Assembly (NCBI GenBank): GCA_017535945.1
Contig: JAFXTJ010000095.1
Location: forward strand, 1 to 53,488
From: Lachnospiraceae bacterium
Lineage (GTDB): Bacteria > Bacillota > Clostridia > Lachnospirales > Lachnospiraceae
Direction: 5' to 3'
Length of the DNA: 53,488 bases
Shown here: in pieces, positions 18,731-26,797 of the stretch
How the letters are laid out: the number at the start of each line of letters is the position of its first letter
Numbering within the stretch: position 1 is the first letter of the stretch
Translations under genes and position numbers: made by a program
The notes under the pieces: model-generated
What the model was told of the DNA's origin: nothing
The model's database searches: none
Seen by the model: only the letters and a program-made list of their open reading frames with translations

Positions 18731-19128
18731 GCATCATCCTCCGGAAAAGCAATATCCAATGCCTCTTCATCCTCCGGCAGTTCCTCCCTGCCCGCAAGGA
18801 AACGGTTGACCAGATCGGGGACCAGGTCGATCGCCTTGGTGACGGCATCCTGATTCTTGACATTGACGACCTTGGTGACACCGTCCTTGATCACCAGCAC
18901 CGCCGCGGGAGAGAGCTTGGCGGAGAAACCGCCGCCACCGCCGCCCTTCTTATCGGACAGGGAGCTGCCTGCGCCCGCGCCCACCGTGACATCCACGAGC
19001 GGCACGATGATCACATCTCCCAGTGTCGTCGCCTGCCCCACCACGGTCTTGGAACTCAGGATCCCGTCCACGCCGTTCATGAGGGACTCCATCACCTCGC
19101 TGAATCCGTTTTCCCGTTTATCAGCCAT
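18727..19128 (-). CDS. GerW/YtfJ family protein
   Basis: This protein of about 133 aa is of the GerW (YtfJ) type: an N-terminal helix (VMESLMNGVDGILSSKTVVG), then GDVIIVPLVDVTVGAGAG, a glycine run (KKGGGGGGFSAKLSP) and a VLVIKDGVTKVVNVKN strand. In Bacillus the homologue affects spore germination; in non-sporulating Clostridia the role is unclear. I prefer the ATG at 19128 because the GGGAGG is only three bases from the preceding GTG. It overlaps the DUF2953 gene upstream by 8 bases, the same partner order as ytfI-ytfJ. Confidence 0.88.
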   Translation of the reverse strand: MADKRENGFSEVMESLMNGVDGILSSKTVVGQATTLGDVIIVPLVDVTVGAGAGSSLSDKKGGGGGGFSAKLSPAAVLVIKDGVTKVVNVKNQDAVTKAIDLVPDLVNRFLAGREELPEDEEALDIAFPEDDA

Positions 19129-20209
19129 CACTGACCTCCCTGCTATCGTCTGCCGGCTTCCTCCTGCCGATCTCCTTGAATCTGTCCATCCGCTTCCTGA
19201 TCGCCCGGATATCCCGGCTGAAATACAACCGCCCGAGTGCCCACAGGATCACGGAGAGCCGGATCCGTCCCCTGATCCGCGCCGTGCCGTAAAGGGTCTC
19301 CTCATCAAATACCGGCACGATCTTCACGCGCTCCTCCAGGATGGGATAGAGCATCGCGACACGCGCGACCATGTCCGCCGTCTTCGCCGGGTCATCCGCC
19401 CCGTATACCACATTTACGCGGCATTTGCGCGGTAAAATATGCCGGATGACGCGCCGCGCCTGATTTAATAACAGTTGTTTCGCGCGGAAGTACGTATTAC
19501 TCGCGGTTGTCGCGCGTACGAATTGTATTTTAGCATAAGTCCCACATATTGTATAGTCTATTTTTTTTACAACAATCTGTGGCTTTTCGGCGATCTTTTT
19601 CAGATTCTCTTCGCTGAGGAATTCCCTGATCCGGTCCCGGATCCCGGCAATCTTCTCCCGCAGGCTCCTCTTCTGCTTCCGCTCTTCCTGCGCGTCGCCG
19701 CTCTCCTCCGCCGCAGGTTCCCCGTCGGCTTCCTCCCGCTCCGGCTCCGGCGCCTCCTCTTTGCGTTCTCCGGGGCGGAGTTCCTCCCAGCCCTCGGCGT
19801 CGGTCTCCGGCGCGGGCTCCCCGGTCTCTCCGGACTCCGCGGGCACGGGTGCCTCCGTTTCCTCGGTCACCTCTTCCTTCTTTTTTCTCCGGTCCGGACG
19901 TTTCGCCCTGCGTTTCTTTTCCCGCCGCGGGATCAGCCGGAAAAACAGCACATACAGTGTAAAGGCCGCATCTCCTTCCGTCGGCCACACGAAACGCGCG
20001 CGCACCAGATGCAGCAGCCAGGTGGCCCTGCCGACCGCATGCGCTCTCTTCCCGAGGTCCTCTGACGGATCCTCCGGCCTGTCAATATCCGCATCCAGGG
20101 AAAACCGTACCGGCACGAAAAGTACGAGCAGCACGATGAGGAGCAGCAGTCCCAGCAGAACGAGAAGCGTGATGCCGATGACCTTGAGAACCGTGAGCAG
20201 GATCAGCAT
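19121..20209 (-). CDS. DUF2953 membrane protein (YtfI-like)
   Basis: The protein has 362 aa. Residues 3-32 form one strongly hydrophobic segment, followed by the FVPVRFSLDAD strand typical of DUF2953. A long acidic Glu/Pro-rich linker (about 100-165) varies in this family. The C-terminal part (about 215-362) has YTICGTYAKIQF, a conserved CRVNVVYGADDPA and the VKIVPVFDEETLYGTARIRGRIR region seen in YtfI proteins. It overlaps both the upstream 121-aa gene (7 bases) and the downstream GerW gene. The function is unknown; pairing with GerW suggests an envelope role. Confidence 0.85.
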   Translation of the reverse strand: MLILLTVLKVIGITLLVLLGLLLLIVLLVLFVPVRFSLDADIDRPEDPSEDLGKRAHAVGRATWLLHLVRARFVWPTEGDAAFTLYVLFFRLIPRREKKRRAKRPDRRKKKEEVTEETEAPVPAESGETGEPAPETDAEGWEELRPGERKEEAPEPEREEADGEPAAEESGDAQEERKQKRSLREKIAGIRDRIREFLSEENLKKIAEKPQIVVKKIDYTICGTYAKIQFVRATTASNTYFRAKQLLLNQARRVIRHILPRKCRVNVVYGADDPAKTADMVARVAMLYPILEERVKIVPVFDEETLYGTARIRGRIRLSVILWALGRLYFSRDIRAIRKRMDRFKEIGRRKPADDSREVSDG

Positions 20210-20568
20210 GATGTCTCCCCCTGACCGTGTTCCCGATCCAGGTATTCCCTGACATACCTGCCGGGTTCGCCGGGCATGCCGGCGCGGATCGCCAGATCGG
20301 AGAAATGCGCGATGATATCATACGCGCCGCGTCTGGTCTTCGACACACCGTAGATGACGATCGGTGTATGATCCGCCGTGAGCCCCAGGAGTACGGAGGG
20401 CACGATCACGAGCTGTTCGTCCGGCCTGCTCCCCGCGAGGATGCAATAACTCATGGGACCCGTCTTGCCGCCGCGGATCCTCGCCATCTCGAGCGCCCTG
20501 TGACGCACTTCGGGGCTGAAGACGCATTTCTTATGAAATTTGCAAAAAAATCTTTTCAACCGCATCAT
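20203..20568 (-). CDS. Unknown 121-aa protein, first gene of the DUF2953-GerW operon
   Basis: I do not recognise this family. The product begins with a basic MMRLKRFFCKFHKK stretch and has no clear membrane segment. It contains GPMSYCILAGSRPDEQ, a hydrophobic VIVPSVLLGL strand, and YDIIAHFSDLAIRAG before a charged tail. It starts at 20568 or at the adjacent ATG at 20565. No Shine-Dalgarno sequence is visible; the predicted promoter places the transcript start almost at the start codon. It overlaps the DUF2953 gene by 7 bases, so it is probably a real first cistron. It is divergent from the HD-GYP-like gene. Confidence 0.65.
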   Translation of the reverse strand: MMRLKRFFCKFHKKCVFSPEVRHRALEMARIRGGKTGPMSYCILAGSRPDEQLVIVPSVLLGLTADHTPIVIYGVSKTRRGAYDIIAHFSDLAIRAGMPGEPGRYVREYLDREHGQGETSC

Positions 20569-20573
20569 TATTC

Positions 20574-20602
20574 TTTATACTGTATATTGATTTTTTCGTC
20601 AA
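20574..20602 (-). promoter_or_regulatory. Predicted sigma-A promoter of the 121-aa/DUF2953/GerW/J-domain operon
   Basis: TTGACG (20602-20597) and TATAAA (20579-20574) are 17 bases apart on the minus strand. The calculated +1 is about 20567, at the start codon, which predicts a leaderless or near-leaderless mRNA. A weaker opposite-strand promoter for the HD-GYP-like gene may overlap (TTTTCA...TATACT). Confidence 0.6.
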
Positions 20603-20628
20603 TCCGAACACAAGGATTTGGGGACTTT

Positions 20629-21696
20629 ATGAAGACTGTTGCCACGATCGAATTAGAGCCCGGCATGGTCACGGGCGAAGATGCCGTCGACTACAACGGC
20701 TATGTGGTCGTCCACGCAGACAAAACTCTCACTTCCATAGATATCAAACGTCTCAACCGCCACCAGATCATGGCGGTGGTCATCAAGGAACGGGTCGATT
20801 TCGCCACGACCCATTATGAGCGGGTCCGTGTGTCCGACGAATTTCAGCGGTTCGAAAAGCAGTATGACAAGTATTTCGCGGTCTATAAGACCCTGCTCAT
20901 GAATTATGTCCTGTATCAGAAGCCCTTCCGGATGGAGGATCTGATGAAGGTGTACGAGAATATCGTGCCCTATGCCGCCACGCCGGAACTGCTCCTGGAC
21001 TATCTCTACAATATGACGCCGTCCGAGGATGACATGACCCACAGGCACTGCCTCAACTCGGCGCTGATCGCCGGCGTCTTCGGCAAATGGCTGGAGCTCT
21101 CCGACACCGATCTCGACATCCTGATCCAGACCGGCTTCGTCTATGACATCGGGAAGCTCAGGATCCCGGACAAGATTCTGTGGAAGACGGGAAAACTCGA
21201 CGATCACGAGCGCAATCTCCTGCGCAAGCATCCCAAGATGGGCTATGACATGGTCTCCAGGCTCGCGGTCAATGTCCATATCCCGCTCGCCACGCTCCAG
21301 CACCACGAGCGCAACGACGGCAGCGGTTACCCGGACAATCTTAAGGCCGACGCGATCGATCCCTTTGCCAAATACATCGCCATCGTGGATACCTATGAAG
21401 CGATGTCGAGCCCGCGCGTCTACCGGGAGTCGATGCATCCGTTCCAGATCATCGCTAATTATGAGCAGAACCGCGGCTACGAGCGCTACGATGCGCAGGC
21501 GCTGCGGACCATCCTCACCAATCTCGCCAATACCCAGATGGGGCTTAAGGTCCGCTTAAGCGGCGAGCGGATCGGCGAGATCGTCTACATCAACGAGCAG
21601 GATCTCACGCATCCCACCGTCAAGCTCCTCGATTATGCCAAGGGGAATCTCATGAACACGGCTCAGGCGGGGTTAGAGGTAGAGGCGATACTCTAA
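20629..21696 (+). CDS. HD-GYP-like domain protein with altered HD motif (Y-D)
   Basis: The start is the ATG at 20629 (MKTVATIELE), giving 355 aa. HD-GYP proteins hydrolyse c-di-GMP. The N-terminal 1-120 region is a family-typical leader. The domain covers about 125-330 and keeps THRHCLNSALIAG, GKLRIPDKIL, KHPKMGYDMV, HHERNDGSGYP (225-235) and the IVDTYEAMSS helix. The central motif expected as HDIGK reads YDIGK: Tyr172 (TAT) replaces the metal-binding His. Phosphodiesterase activity may therefore be lost or changed, leaving a c-di-GMP-responsive or scaffold role. It is monocistronic between divergent and convergent neighbours. Confidence 0.88.
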   Translation: MKTVATIELEPGMVTGEDAVDYNGYVVVHADKTLTSIDIKRLNRHQIMAVVIKERVDFATTHYERVRVSDEFQRFEKQYDKYFAVYKTLLMNYVLYQKPFRMEDLMKVYENIVPYAATPELLLDYLYNMTPSEDDMTHRHCLNSALIAGVFGKWLELSDTDLDILIQTGFVYDIGKLRIPDKILWKTGKLDDHERNLLRKHPKMGYDMVSRLAVNVHIPLATLQHHERNDGSGYPDNLKADAIDPFAKYIAIVDTYEAMSSPRVYRESMHPFQIIANYEQNRGYERYDAQALRTILTNLANTQMGLKVRLSGERIGEIVYINEQDLTHPTVKLLDYAKGNLMNTAQAGLEVEAIL

Positions 21697-21733
21697 GCTC
21701 GACCGATCCATATGCACGCGGGAACCGCGGATC

Positions 21734-23194
21734 TCACTCAACCCCGAAATAGCAGTCGAACACGCGCTTGGCCATCGGCACGGCGTACTCGCCGCCGCCC
21801 CCGGCGCGCTCCACGATGACCGTGACGGCGATCGCGGGATCCTCTGCGGGCGCGAAGCCCGTGAACCACGCGTGGCTCTCCTCCTTCTGGCCGGAATCGA
21901 ATTCCGCGGAACCGGTCTTGCCGGCCGCCTGATAGGACAGGCCGGACAGGCGTCTGCCGGTACCGCCGTTGACGACGAGTACCATCATCTCCTGCAGGAT
22001 CGCCGCTTCCTCTTCACTCATCACGCGGTCGATCTCCTCTCCCGCGTGCTCCTTTACGAGGGTCTTTCCGTCCGCACTGTCCACACTTTTCACCAGATAA
22101 GGCCGGACCATCACGCCGTCATTGGCGATCGCTTGGGTGATCATGTTCAGATGCAGCGGCGACATCGCCGTGGCGCCCTGACCGATCGAGAGCTGGATCA
22201 CATCCCCGTCCGCGGCATCCGGCCCCATGACGGCATTGCTCACGCTCGCCGGGAAATCAACCGGGAGTTTGGATCCGAAGAGCAGCTGTGTGAGCGTCCT
22301 CCCGAAATCTCCGCGGTCCATCTGCATGCCGATATTCGCAAAAGACGAGTTGCAGGATTTCTGGAACGACCCGTAGAAATCGAGACTCCCGTGGCTCTCC
22401 CCGTGGAAGCAGTGGATCGTCTCCTCTCCCGCTTTGAACATGCCGTTACACTGATAATGATACGCGCCGTAGTCCTCCGGGTACTCCCTGATATACTCGA
22501 GCGCCGTCACCAGTTTAAAGGTGGAGCCCGGCGGATAGAGACCCTGTGAGGCCCTGTTGAGCAGTTCCGCATCCTCGTCGTCCGCGATGAGGGAATTCCA
22601 CTCCGCGTCCACATGGTTGGGATCGAAGCCCGGCTTGGAGACCATGGCGAGGATCTCCCCCGTCCTCACATCCGTCACGATGATGGCGCCGCGATAAGCG
22701 GCCAGCGCTTTGGAGGCCACCTCCTGCAGCGGCACGGACAGCGTCGTGGTCACGCTGTTGCCGGGATTTTTCTTCCGTCCCTCATCCGCGTACCGCGCCT
22801 TTTCTGAGAGGGAAATGTCCGAACGGATGAGGTAATAGTTCTCCATCGCCTCGATCCCGGACTTGCCCTTGGTCGCATACCCGACCGCGTGCGCGAAAAG
22901 TTCCCCGTAGGGATAATAGCGCTCCTCGTCCCCGCCTTCCGACACCTCGCTGACAGCCAGCGCATCTCCGTCTCTTGAATAAATGGTCCCGCGCTCGTTC
23001 TGCTCGAGCAGGATCCGTTGCCGATTATTGTAGCTGTTGCTCATCATGGTCTGCCGGTTCACGTAGGCATAGCGGCACAGATAGATGCTCATGGCCGTAA
23101 AGAGCACCGTGAAGATGATCCCCACCACGGCGATCGGCGTGGGGGGACGAAGCGGCTTTCTGCCCCGGATGGGTCTGTCAGTCTTCTTCGTCAT
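21734..23194 (-). CDS. Class B penicillin-binding protein (PbpA-like transpeptidase)
   Basis: The start is placed at the ATG at 23194 (MTKKTDRPIRG), with GAGGAGAG upstream, giving 486 aa. It is a membrane-anchored DD-transpeptidase that cross-links peptidoglycan. One membrane segment lies at 20-42. An N-terminal non-catalytic part holds RGTIYSRDG. The transpeptidase domain has the active site Ser224 in PPGSTFK, the SCN triad 280-282 and KTG 426-428. It is smaller than PBP2/PBP3 and of the type that pairs with a dedicated FtsW/RodA. It overlaps the polymerase gene upstream by 17 bases. Confidence 0.93.
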   Translation of the reverse strand: MTKKTDRPIRGRKPLRPPTPIAVVGIIFTVLFTAMSIYLCRYAYVNRQTMMSNSYNNRQRILLEQNERGTIYSRDGDALAVSEVSEGGDEERYYPYGELFAHAVGYATKGKSGIEAMENYYLIRSDISLSEKARYADEGRKKNPGNSVTTTLSVPLQEVASKALAAYRGAIIVTDVRTGEILAMVSKPGFDPNHVDAEWNSLIADDEDAELLNRASQGLYPPGSTFKLVTALEYIREYPEDYGAYHYQCNGMFKAGEETIHCFHGESHGSLDFYGSFQKSCNSSFANIGMQMDRGDFGRTLTQLLFGSKLPVDFPASVSNAVMGPDAADGDVIQLSIGQGATAMSPLHLNMITQAIANDGVMVRPYLVKSVDSADGKTLVKEHAGEEIDRVMSEEEAAILQEMMVLVVNGGTGRRLSGLSYQAAGKTGSAEFDSGQKEESHAWFTGFAPAEDPAIAVTVIVERAGGGGEYAVPMAKRVFDCYFGVE

Positions 23195-24566
23195 CTTCTC
23201 TCCTCTTCGCTCTCCGCTTCCCGGCACTCTCATGGACCGCCCTGAGGCGTTCCACCGCCTTTTTATGCTCTCCCGCCCGGATGAGCACGATCCCTTCCAC
23301 AAGTCCGAACATGAGGATCGTCGCCAGTACGGAGGAACCGCCGTAGCTCACGAGCGGCAGCGTCACGCCCGTCAGCGGGATGAATTTCGTCCCGCCGCCG
23401 ACCGTCAGGAACACCTGGAACACATAGATGATCCCGAAGCCTGCGCACAGGAGCCTGTAGAAAGGATCCCGGATCCACTCCGCGATCCTAAACACCATCC
23501 ACGCCGTGGAGAGGCAGACCGCGAGCAGCGCCACCGCAAAGACGATCCCCAGTTCCTCGGCGATCGCCGAGAAGATGAAGTCCTGTTCCACAAACGGGAT
23601 CGCCGAAGGATTCCCGCCGTAAAGCCCCAGGCCGAAGGGGCCTCCCACGCTGATCCCGAAGAGGGACTGCGTCACCTGATAGCCCGCGCTGTCAATGGAG
23701 GTCCAGGGATCCAGAAAGACCGCCACGCGCGCGCGCACATGGGCAAAGAGCCGGTAGGCCACGATACAGGAGACGATGCCGATCCCCAGTCCCGCCAGGA
23801 GATATTCGTAACGGTCCCTGGCGATGGTGAGCATCATGAAATAGACCGTGAAGAAGATCAGCGCCGCGCCCAGATCCCTCGAGAAGACCAGGATCAGCAC
23901 ATGCAGCGCAGCGCCCGCGGAGACCAGCAGGATATGCCAGAGTTCCTCGACGCGTGTCAGCGCCGCCGCCACAAAAAACACATAGACGATCTTGATGAAT
24001 TCCGACGGCTGGAAGGTCACCCCGCCGACGGAGTAGTTGATATTGGAGCCGTTGATGGCACGTCCCAGGATGAGGACAAAGGAGAGTGCCGTGATACCGA
24101 CGAGTCCGTAGGCCCACCACAGTTCCGACAGGATCCGGAAGCGCAATACGAGCTCCGGCAGGATCAGAGCGATCACGAGGGATGCCAGCGCGATGATGAA
24201 CTGGCGGATCGCCTTGTTGCCCGAGAGCCTCGTCAGGATCGCCATACTGATCATGAGCAGCAGACACATGTTATTCACGATCAGCAGATTCGCATCGGGA
24301 TAGATCACCCGGTAGAGAATGATGGTCGCGAGGATCACGATGGCCTGGAAGGCAAAGAAGAACAGATATCTCAGGTCGTTGGTCTTTAGGAGCATCTGCA
24401 GGAACAGGAGCCCCTGGATCCCGATCATGAGCAGGATCTGGACCACGTAGAACGGCTTGCGCTTCTTCTCCGTGCGGTAGCGGAAGACCAGATACGAGAA
24501 CACGACATAGAGCACCAGAAGCAGTGCCCCGCCGACTCTCGCAAATTCTGACAGATAGACTCTCAT
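23178..24566 (-). CDS. FtsW/RodA/SpoVE family peptidoglycan glycosyltransferase
   Basis: This is a 462-aa SEDS polymerase with about ten to twelve membrane segments and a basic C-terminal tail. Family marks are present: GGVTFQPSEFIKI, SRDLGAALIF, SAGYQVTQSLFGISVGG, DFIFSAIAEELG and LPLVSYGGSS. It polymerises lipid II glycan and is normally paired with a class B PBP, here the next gene (17-base overlap). The pair resembles the rodA-pbpA unit rather than the dcw cluster ftsW. The start at 24566 is preceded directly by AGGAG. Confidence 0.93.
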   Translation of the reverse strand: MRVYLSEFARVGGALLLVLYVVFSYLVFRYRTEKKRKPFYVVQILLMIGIQGLLFLQMLLKTNDLRYLFFFAFQAIVILATIILYRVIYPDANLLIVNNMCLLLMISMAILTRLSGNKAIRQFIIALASLVIALILPELVLRFRILSELWWAYGLVGITALSFVLILGRAINGSNINYSVGGVTFQPSEFIKIVYVFFVAAALTRVEELWHILLVSAGAALHVLILVFSRDLGAALIFFTVYFMMLTIARDRYEYLLAGLGIGIVSCIVAYRLFAHVRARVAVFLDPWTSIDSAGYQVTQSLFGISVGGPFGLGLYGGNPSAIPFVEQDFIFSAIAEELGIVFAVALLAVCLSTAWMVFRIAEWIRDPFYRLLCAGFGIIYVFQVFLTVGGGTKFIPLTGVTLPLVSYGGSSVLATILMFGLVEGIVLIRAGEHKKAVERLRAVHESAGKRRAKRREDDEED

Positions 24567-24569
24567 CTC

Positions 24570-25415
24570 CTATTCCACACCGTTCCTGAAACGCCCCGTT
24601 GTCGTCTCCCACGGGAGCTCCCCGCTCCCGTCCCGTTCCTCCTGTTCCGTAAACAGCCGCAGGATCCGCGCCGTCTCCGCCGCGTCCTCCGTCGTCAGAT
24701 CGATCCGCATCCGTCCGGTCCCCCACGATGCGATGAGGCCGGCATACCGGTAAAGCGAAGCCGGCACCGCGTTGCGGATCACATTATAACAATACCGGCA
24801 GTCTCCCTGCACGGGGAGGATCCGTCCCTTGCGGTCACGGATCCGGTCCGTGAAGCCCGGTTCCCTGCCTCTCCCCGGACAGCGCCCGTCCGTACGGCGG
24901 ATACAGTTCGCGCTGATCATCATCGGGACCCTGCCGTAGCAGACGATCCCCGTGCGCTCTGCCGCTTCCGCACCTGCCGTCTGCAGCAGCTCCGGGATCT
25001 CATACTGTGACAGCTCCGGAGAGAGCGTCCATTCATCAAAAAGAGACGATGTCTCCCGGTATGCCGCTCCGTTCCATAGCGGGATCGTATGATCCGCCTC
25101 CACGGTCCCTTCATATCCTTCCGCCCGCAGACAGGCAAGTTCCTCGATATTCCGCGCCAGTGCCCCCGCAAACGGGACCGCGGCGCCGCGAAGCGCCTGC
25201 AGCATCTCCTCCGGTCCCGCGATACCCTTTTCTCTTCGCAGAACAAACGGAAGCGCCGCAAAGACCGGGACCCCTGCCCGGGCAGCGTCCAGCGCCATGC
25301 TTCCGCAGTCCGGGGATGATAACGGCATATAGACTCTCGCCGGCTTCACTTCCTGCGACAGCACCGCCCGGAGCTGTTCCCCCGTGCAGACGCTGGCCGT
25401 GATCACCGTGCTCAT
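24570..25415 (-). CDS. U32-family C-terminal-like companion protein
   Basis: The product has 281 aa from the ATG at 25415, which overlaps the U32 stop as ATGA; GGGAG lies nine bases upstream. It resembles the second half of longer Clostridial U32 proteins: repeated short TIM-barrel strands (VYMPLSSPD, VPVFAALPFVLR, IVCYGRVPMMIS), paired cysteines (NCIRR...GRCPG) and CRYCYNVIRNAVPASLY. The likely role is to act with the U32 protein in RNA hydroxylation or peptide-linked chemistry, but no activity can be assigned. Frame and overlap support two coupled genes rather than a broken one. Confidence 0.75.
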   Translation of the reverse strand: MSTVITASVCTGEQLRAVLSQEVKPARVYMPLSSPDCGSMALDAARAGVPVFAALPFVLRREKGIAGPEEMLQALRGAAVPFAGALARNIEELACLRAEGYEGTVEADHTIPLWNGAAYRETSSLFDEWTLSPELSQYEIPELLQTAGAEAAERTGIVCYGRVPMMISANCIRRTDGRCPGRGREPGFTDRIRDRKGRILPVQGDCRYCYNVIRNAVPASLYRYAGLIASWGTGRMRIDLTTEDAAETARILRLFTEQEERDGSGELPWETTTGRFRNGVE

Positions 25416-26707
25416 GAAGCGCGCTCCCATGCGGAGAGGATCCGCTCCGTGAGCCGCCCGCAGGCATCCCGCCGCAGATCGTTCAATACCGACGCCGGGA
25501 CAAATCCGTTCTCCCCGCAGATCACCTCGATCTCCTCCGGGACAAAGCTGCTCCCGCCGAAACGGTCCAGCTGCCTCTTCAGGCTCTCCGCATCCGCCGG
25601 ATGCTTCTCGGCCCGCTGCGTCTCCGGTCCGGTCACCTCCGTCTCCAGCCCTCCGGCAGAAAGCGACAAGCGCACCGGTTCTCCGGTCACCGCACGGAGC
25701 CGCACCTGTACGGGAACACGGGACGGTTCCCCGAGGAATCTCTCCCGCATGCTTTCCGTCACCGACTCATCGCTCCCCGTATATCCGGGTGAATCCCCGG
25801 TGATCATATCTGCACCGTTGTGTGAGAAATAGTATCCCTCACAGAGCTCGCTCCTGAGATACAGTCCACGCAGGGTCTCCATCTCCCGCTTCCCGGGACG
25901 GTACGGTTCTTCCGGTGCCGCGTAGATCCTGTCGATCGCCGCACGGTATACCGCTGTTACTCCCGCCGTGTAGACGGGATCTTTCATCCTGCCCTCGATC
26001 TTTAAGGAATCGATAACGGGGCCTTTGAGGCCGTAAGCCGCTCCGGTACCCGGTGCGATGAGCCGGTCCAGAACCGGCAGGGTGCACATATCCCTGAGAC
26101 TCAGCGGATAGCCGTCGTCATAAGACAGCCTGCAGGCTCCGGCACAGCGTCCGCGGTTGCCGCTCCTGCCGCCCAGCATGGCGGACATCAGGCACATCCC
26201 CGAATAGGAATAGCACATGGCGCCGTGGATAAAAGCCTCCAGCTCCACGCGCTCCCCGGTCCGCTTCTTGATCTCCGCCATCTCCGTGAGGGAAAGCTCC
26301 CTGGCAGGCACCACACGCCGCACGCCGCGCCCGGCCAGCCATGAAACCCCGTAAGCGCCGGTGACGGCCATCTGGGTACTGGCGTGGACCGGCAGGGCGG
26401 GAAACCGCTCCCGGATCAGGGACAGGACGCCCGGGTCCTGTACGATCACGCCGTCCAGCAGCGCGGCATCGAGCGGACGCAGATAGTCGGTCAGCTCATC
26501 AAATTCCCGTTCCTTGATGAGCGTATTGAGCGTCAGATAGATCCTGCAGCCGCGCAGATGCGCGAAGCGGATGGCTTCAATGAGCTCCTCATCCGAGAAA
26601 TTGCCGGCGTAGGCACGGGCATTGAACCGTCTGCCGCCCAGATAGACCGCATCCGCTCCCGCCGCCACCGCGCCGGTCAGTCCTGCGTATTCTCCTGCGG
26701 GAGCCAA
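25412..26707 (-). CDS. Peptidase U32 family protein (TrhP/RlhA-like)
   Basis: The visible part has 431 aa. U32 proteins, formerly called collagenases, include RNA hydroxylation factors TrhP and RlhA. Marks are GADAVYLGG near the N-terminus, the U32 signature LEAFIHGAMCYSYSGMCLMS, GNRGRCAGACR, and SLKIEGRMKDPVYTAGV. The first in-frame start is TTG at 26707, giving (M)APAGEYAG. Codons upstream encode RKPELL, which matches the usual U32 beginning (KPELLAPAG), so the true protein starts earlier; yet no ATG or GTG lies in that frame before a stop near 26805. An ATG at 26763 is in the next frame. A small frameshift or non-standard start is therefore possible. Confidence 0.88.
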   Translation of the reverse strand: MAPAGEYAGLTGAVAAGADAVYLGGRRFNARAYAGNFSDEELIEAIRFAHLRGCRIYLTLNTLIKEREFDELTDYLRPLDAALLDGVIVQDPGVLSLIRERFPALPVHASTQMAVTGAYGVSWLAGRGVRRVVPARELSLTEMAEIKKRTGERVELEAFIHGAMCYSYSGMCLMSAMLGGRSGNRGRCAGACRLSYDDGYPLSLRDMCTLPVLDRLIAPGTGAAYGLKGPVIDSLKIEGRMKDPVYTAGVTAVYRAAIDRIYAAPEEPYRPGKREMETLRGLYLRSELCEGYYFSHNGADMITGDSPGYTGSDESVTESMRERFLGEPSRVPVQVRLRAVTGEPVRLSLSAGGLETEVTGPETQRAEKHPADAESLKRQLDRFGGSSFVPEEIEVICGENGFVPASVLNDLRRDACGRLTERILSAWERAS

Positions 26708-26767
26708 CAGCTCCGGTTTCCTCGCGTCCGTATCGCCGCCTCCGTATGGATCATGTCTTTCATATGC

Positions 26768-26792
26768 AAAAGAGCCGCCGGTCGGCGGCTCT
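26768..26792 (-). terminator. Rho-independent terminator after zapA
   Basis: On the minus strand AGAGCCGCC, loop GACC and GGCGGCTCT are followed by TTTTGC. It directly follows the zapA stop and separates the ruvAB-zapA operon from the U32 genes. Confidence 0.75.
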
Positions 26793-26797
26793 CTGGT

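Noticed and set aside
24570-26707. U32 gene and following gene as one gene broken by a frameshift
   Set aside because: The junction is a clean ATGA overlap with a suitable ribosome binding site, and both parts look intact, so two coupled genes are more likely. The irregularity is at the 5' end of the U32 gene instead.
26677-26763. Independent 28-aa peptide gene
   Set aside because: It has no ribosome binding site, begins inside the terminator region and overlaps the conserved U32 start in another frame; a displaced U32 N-terminus is the better explanation.
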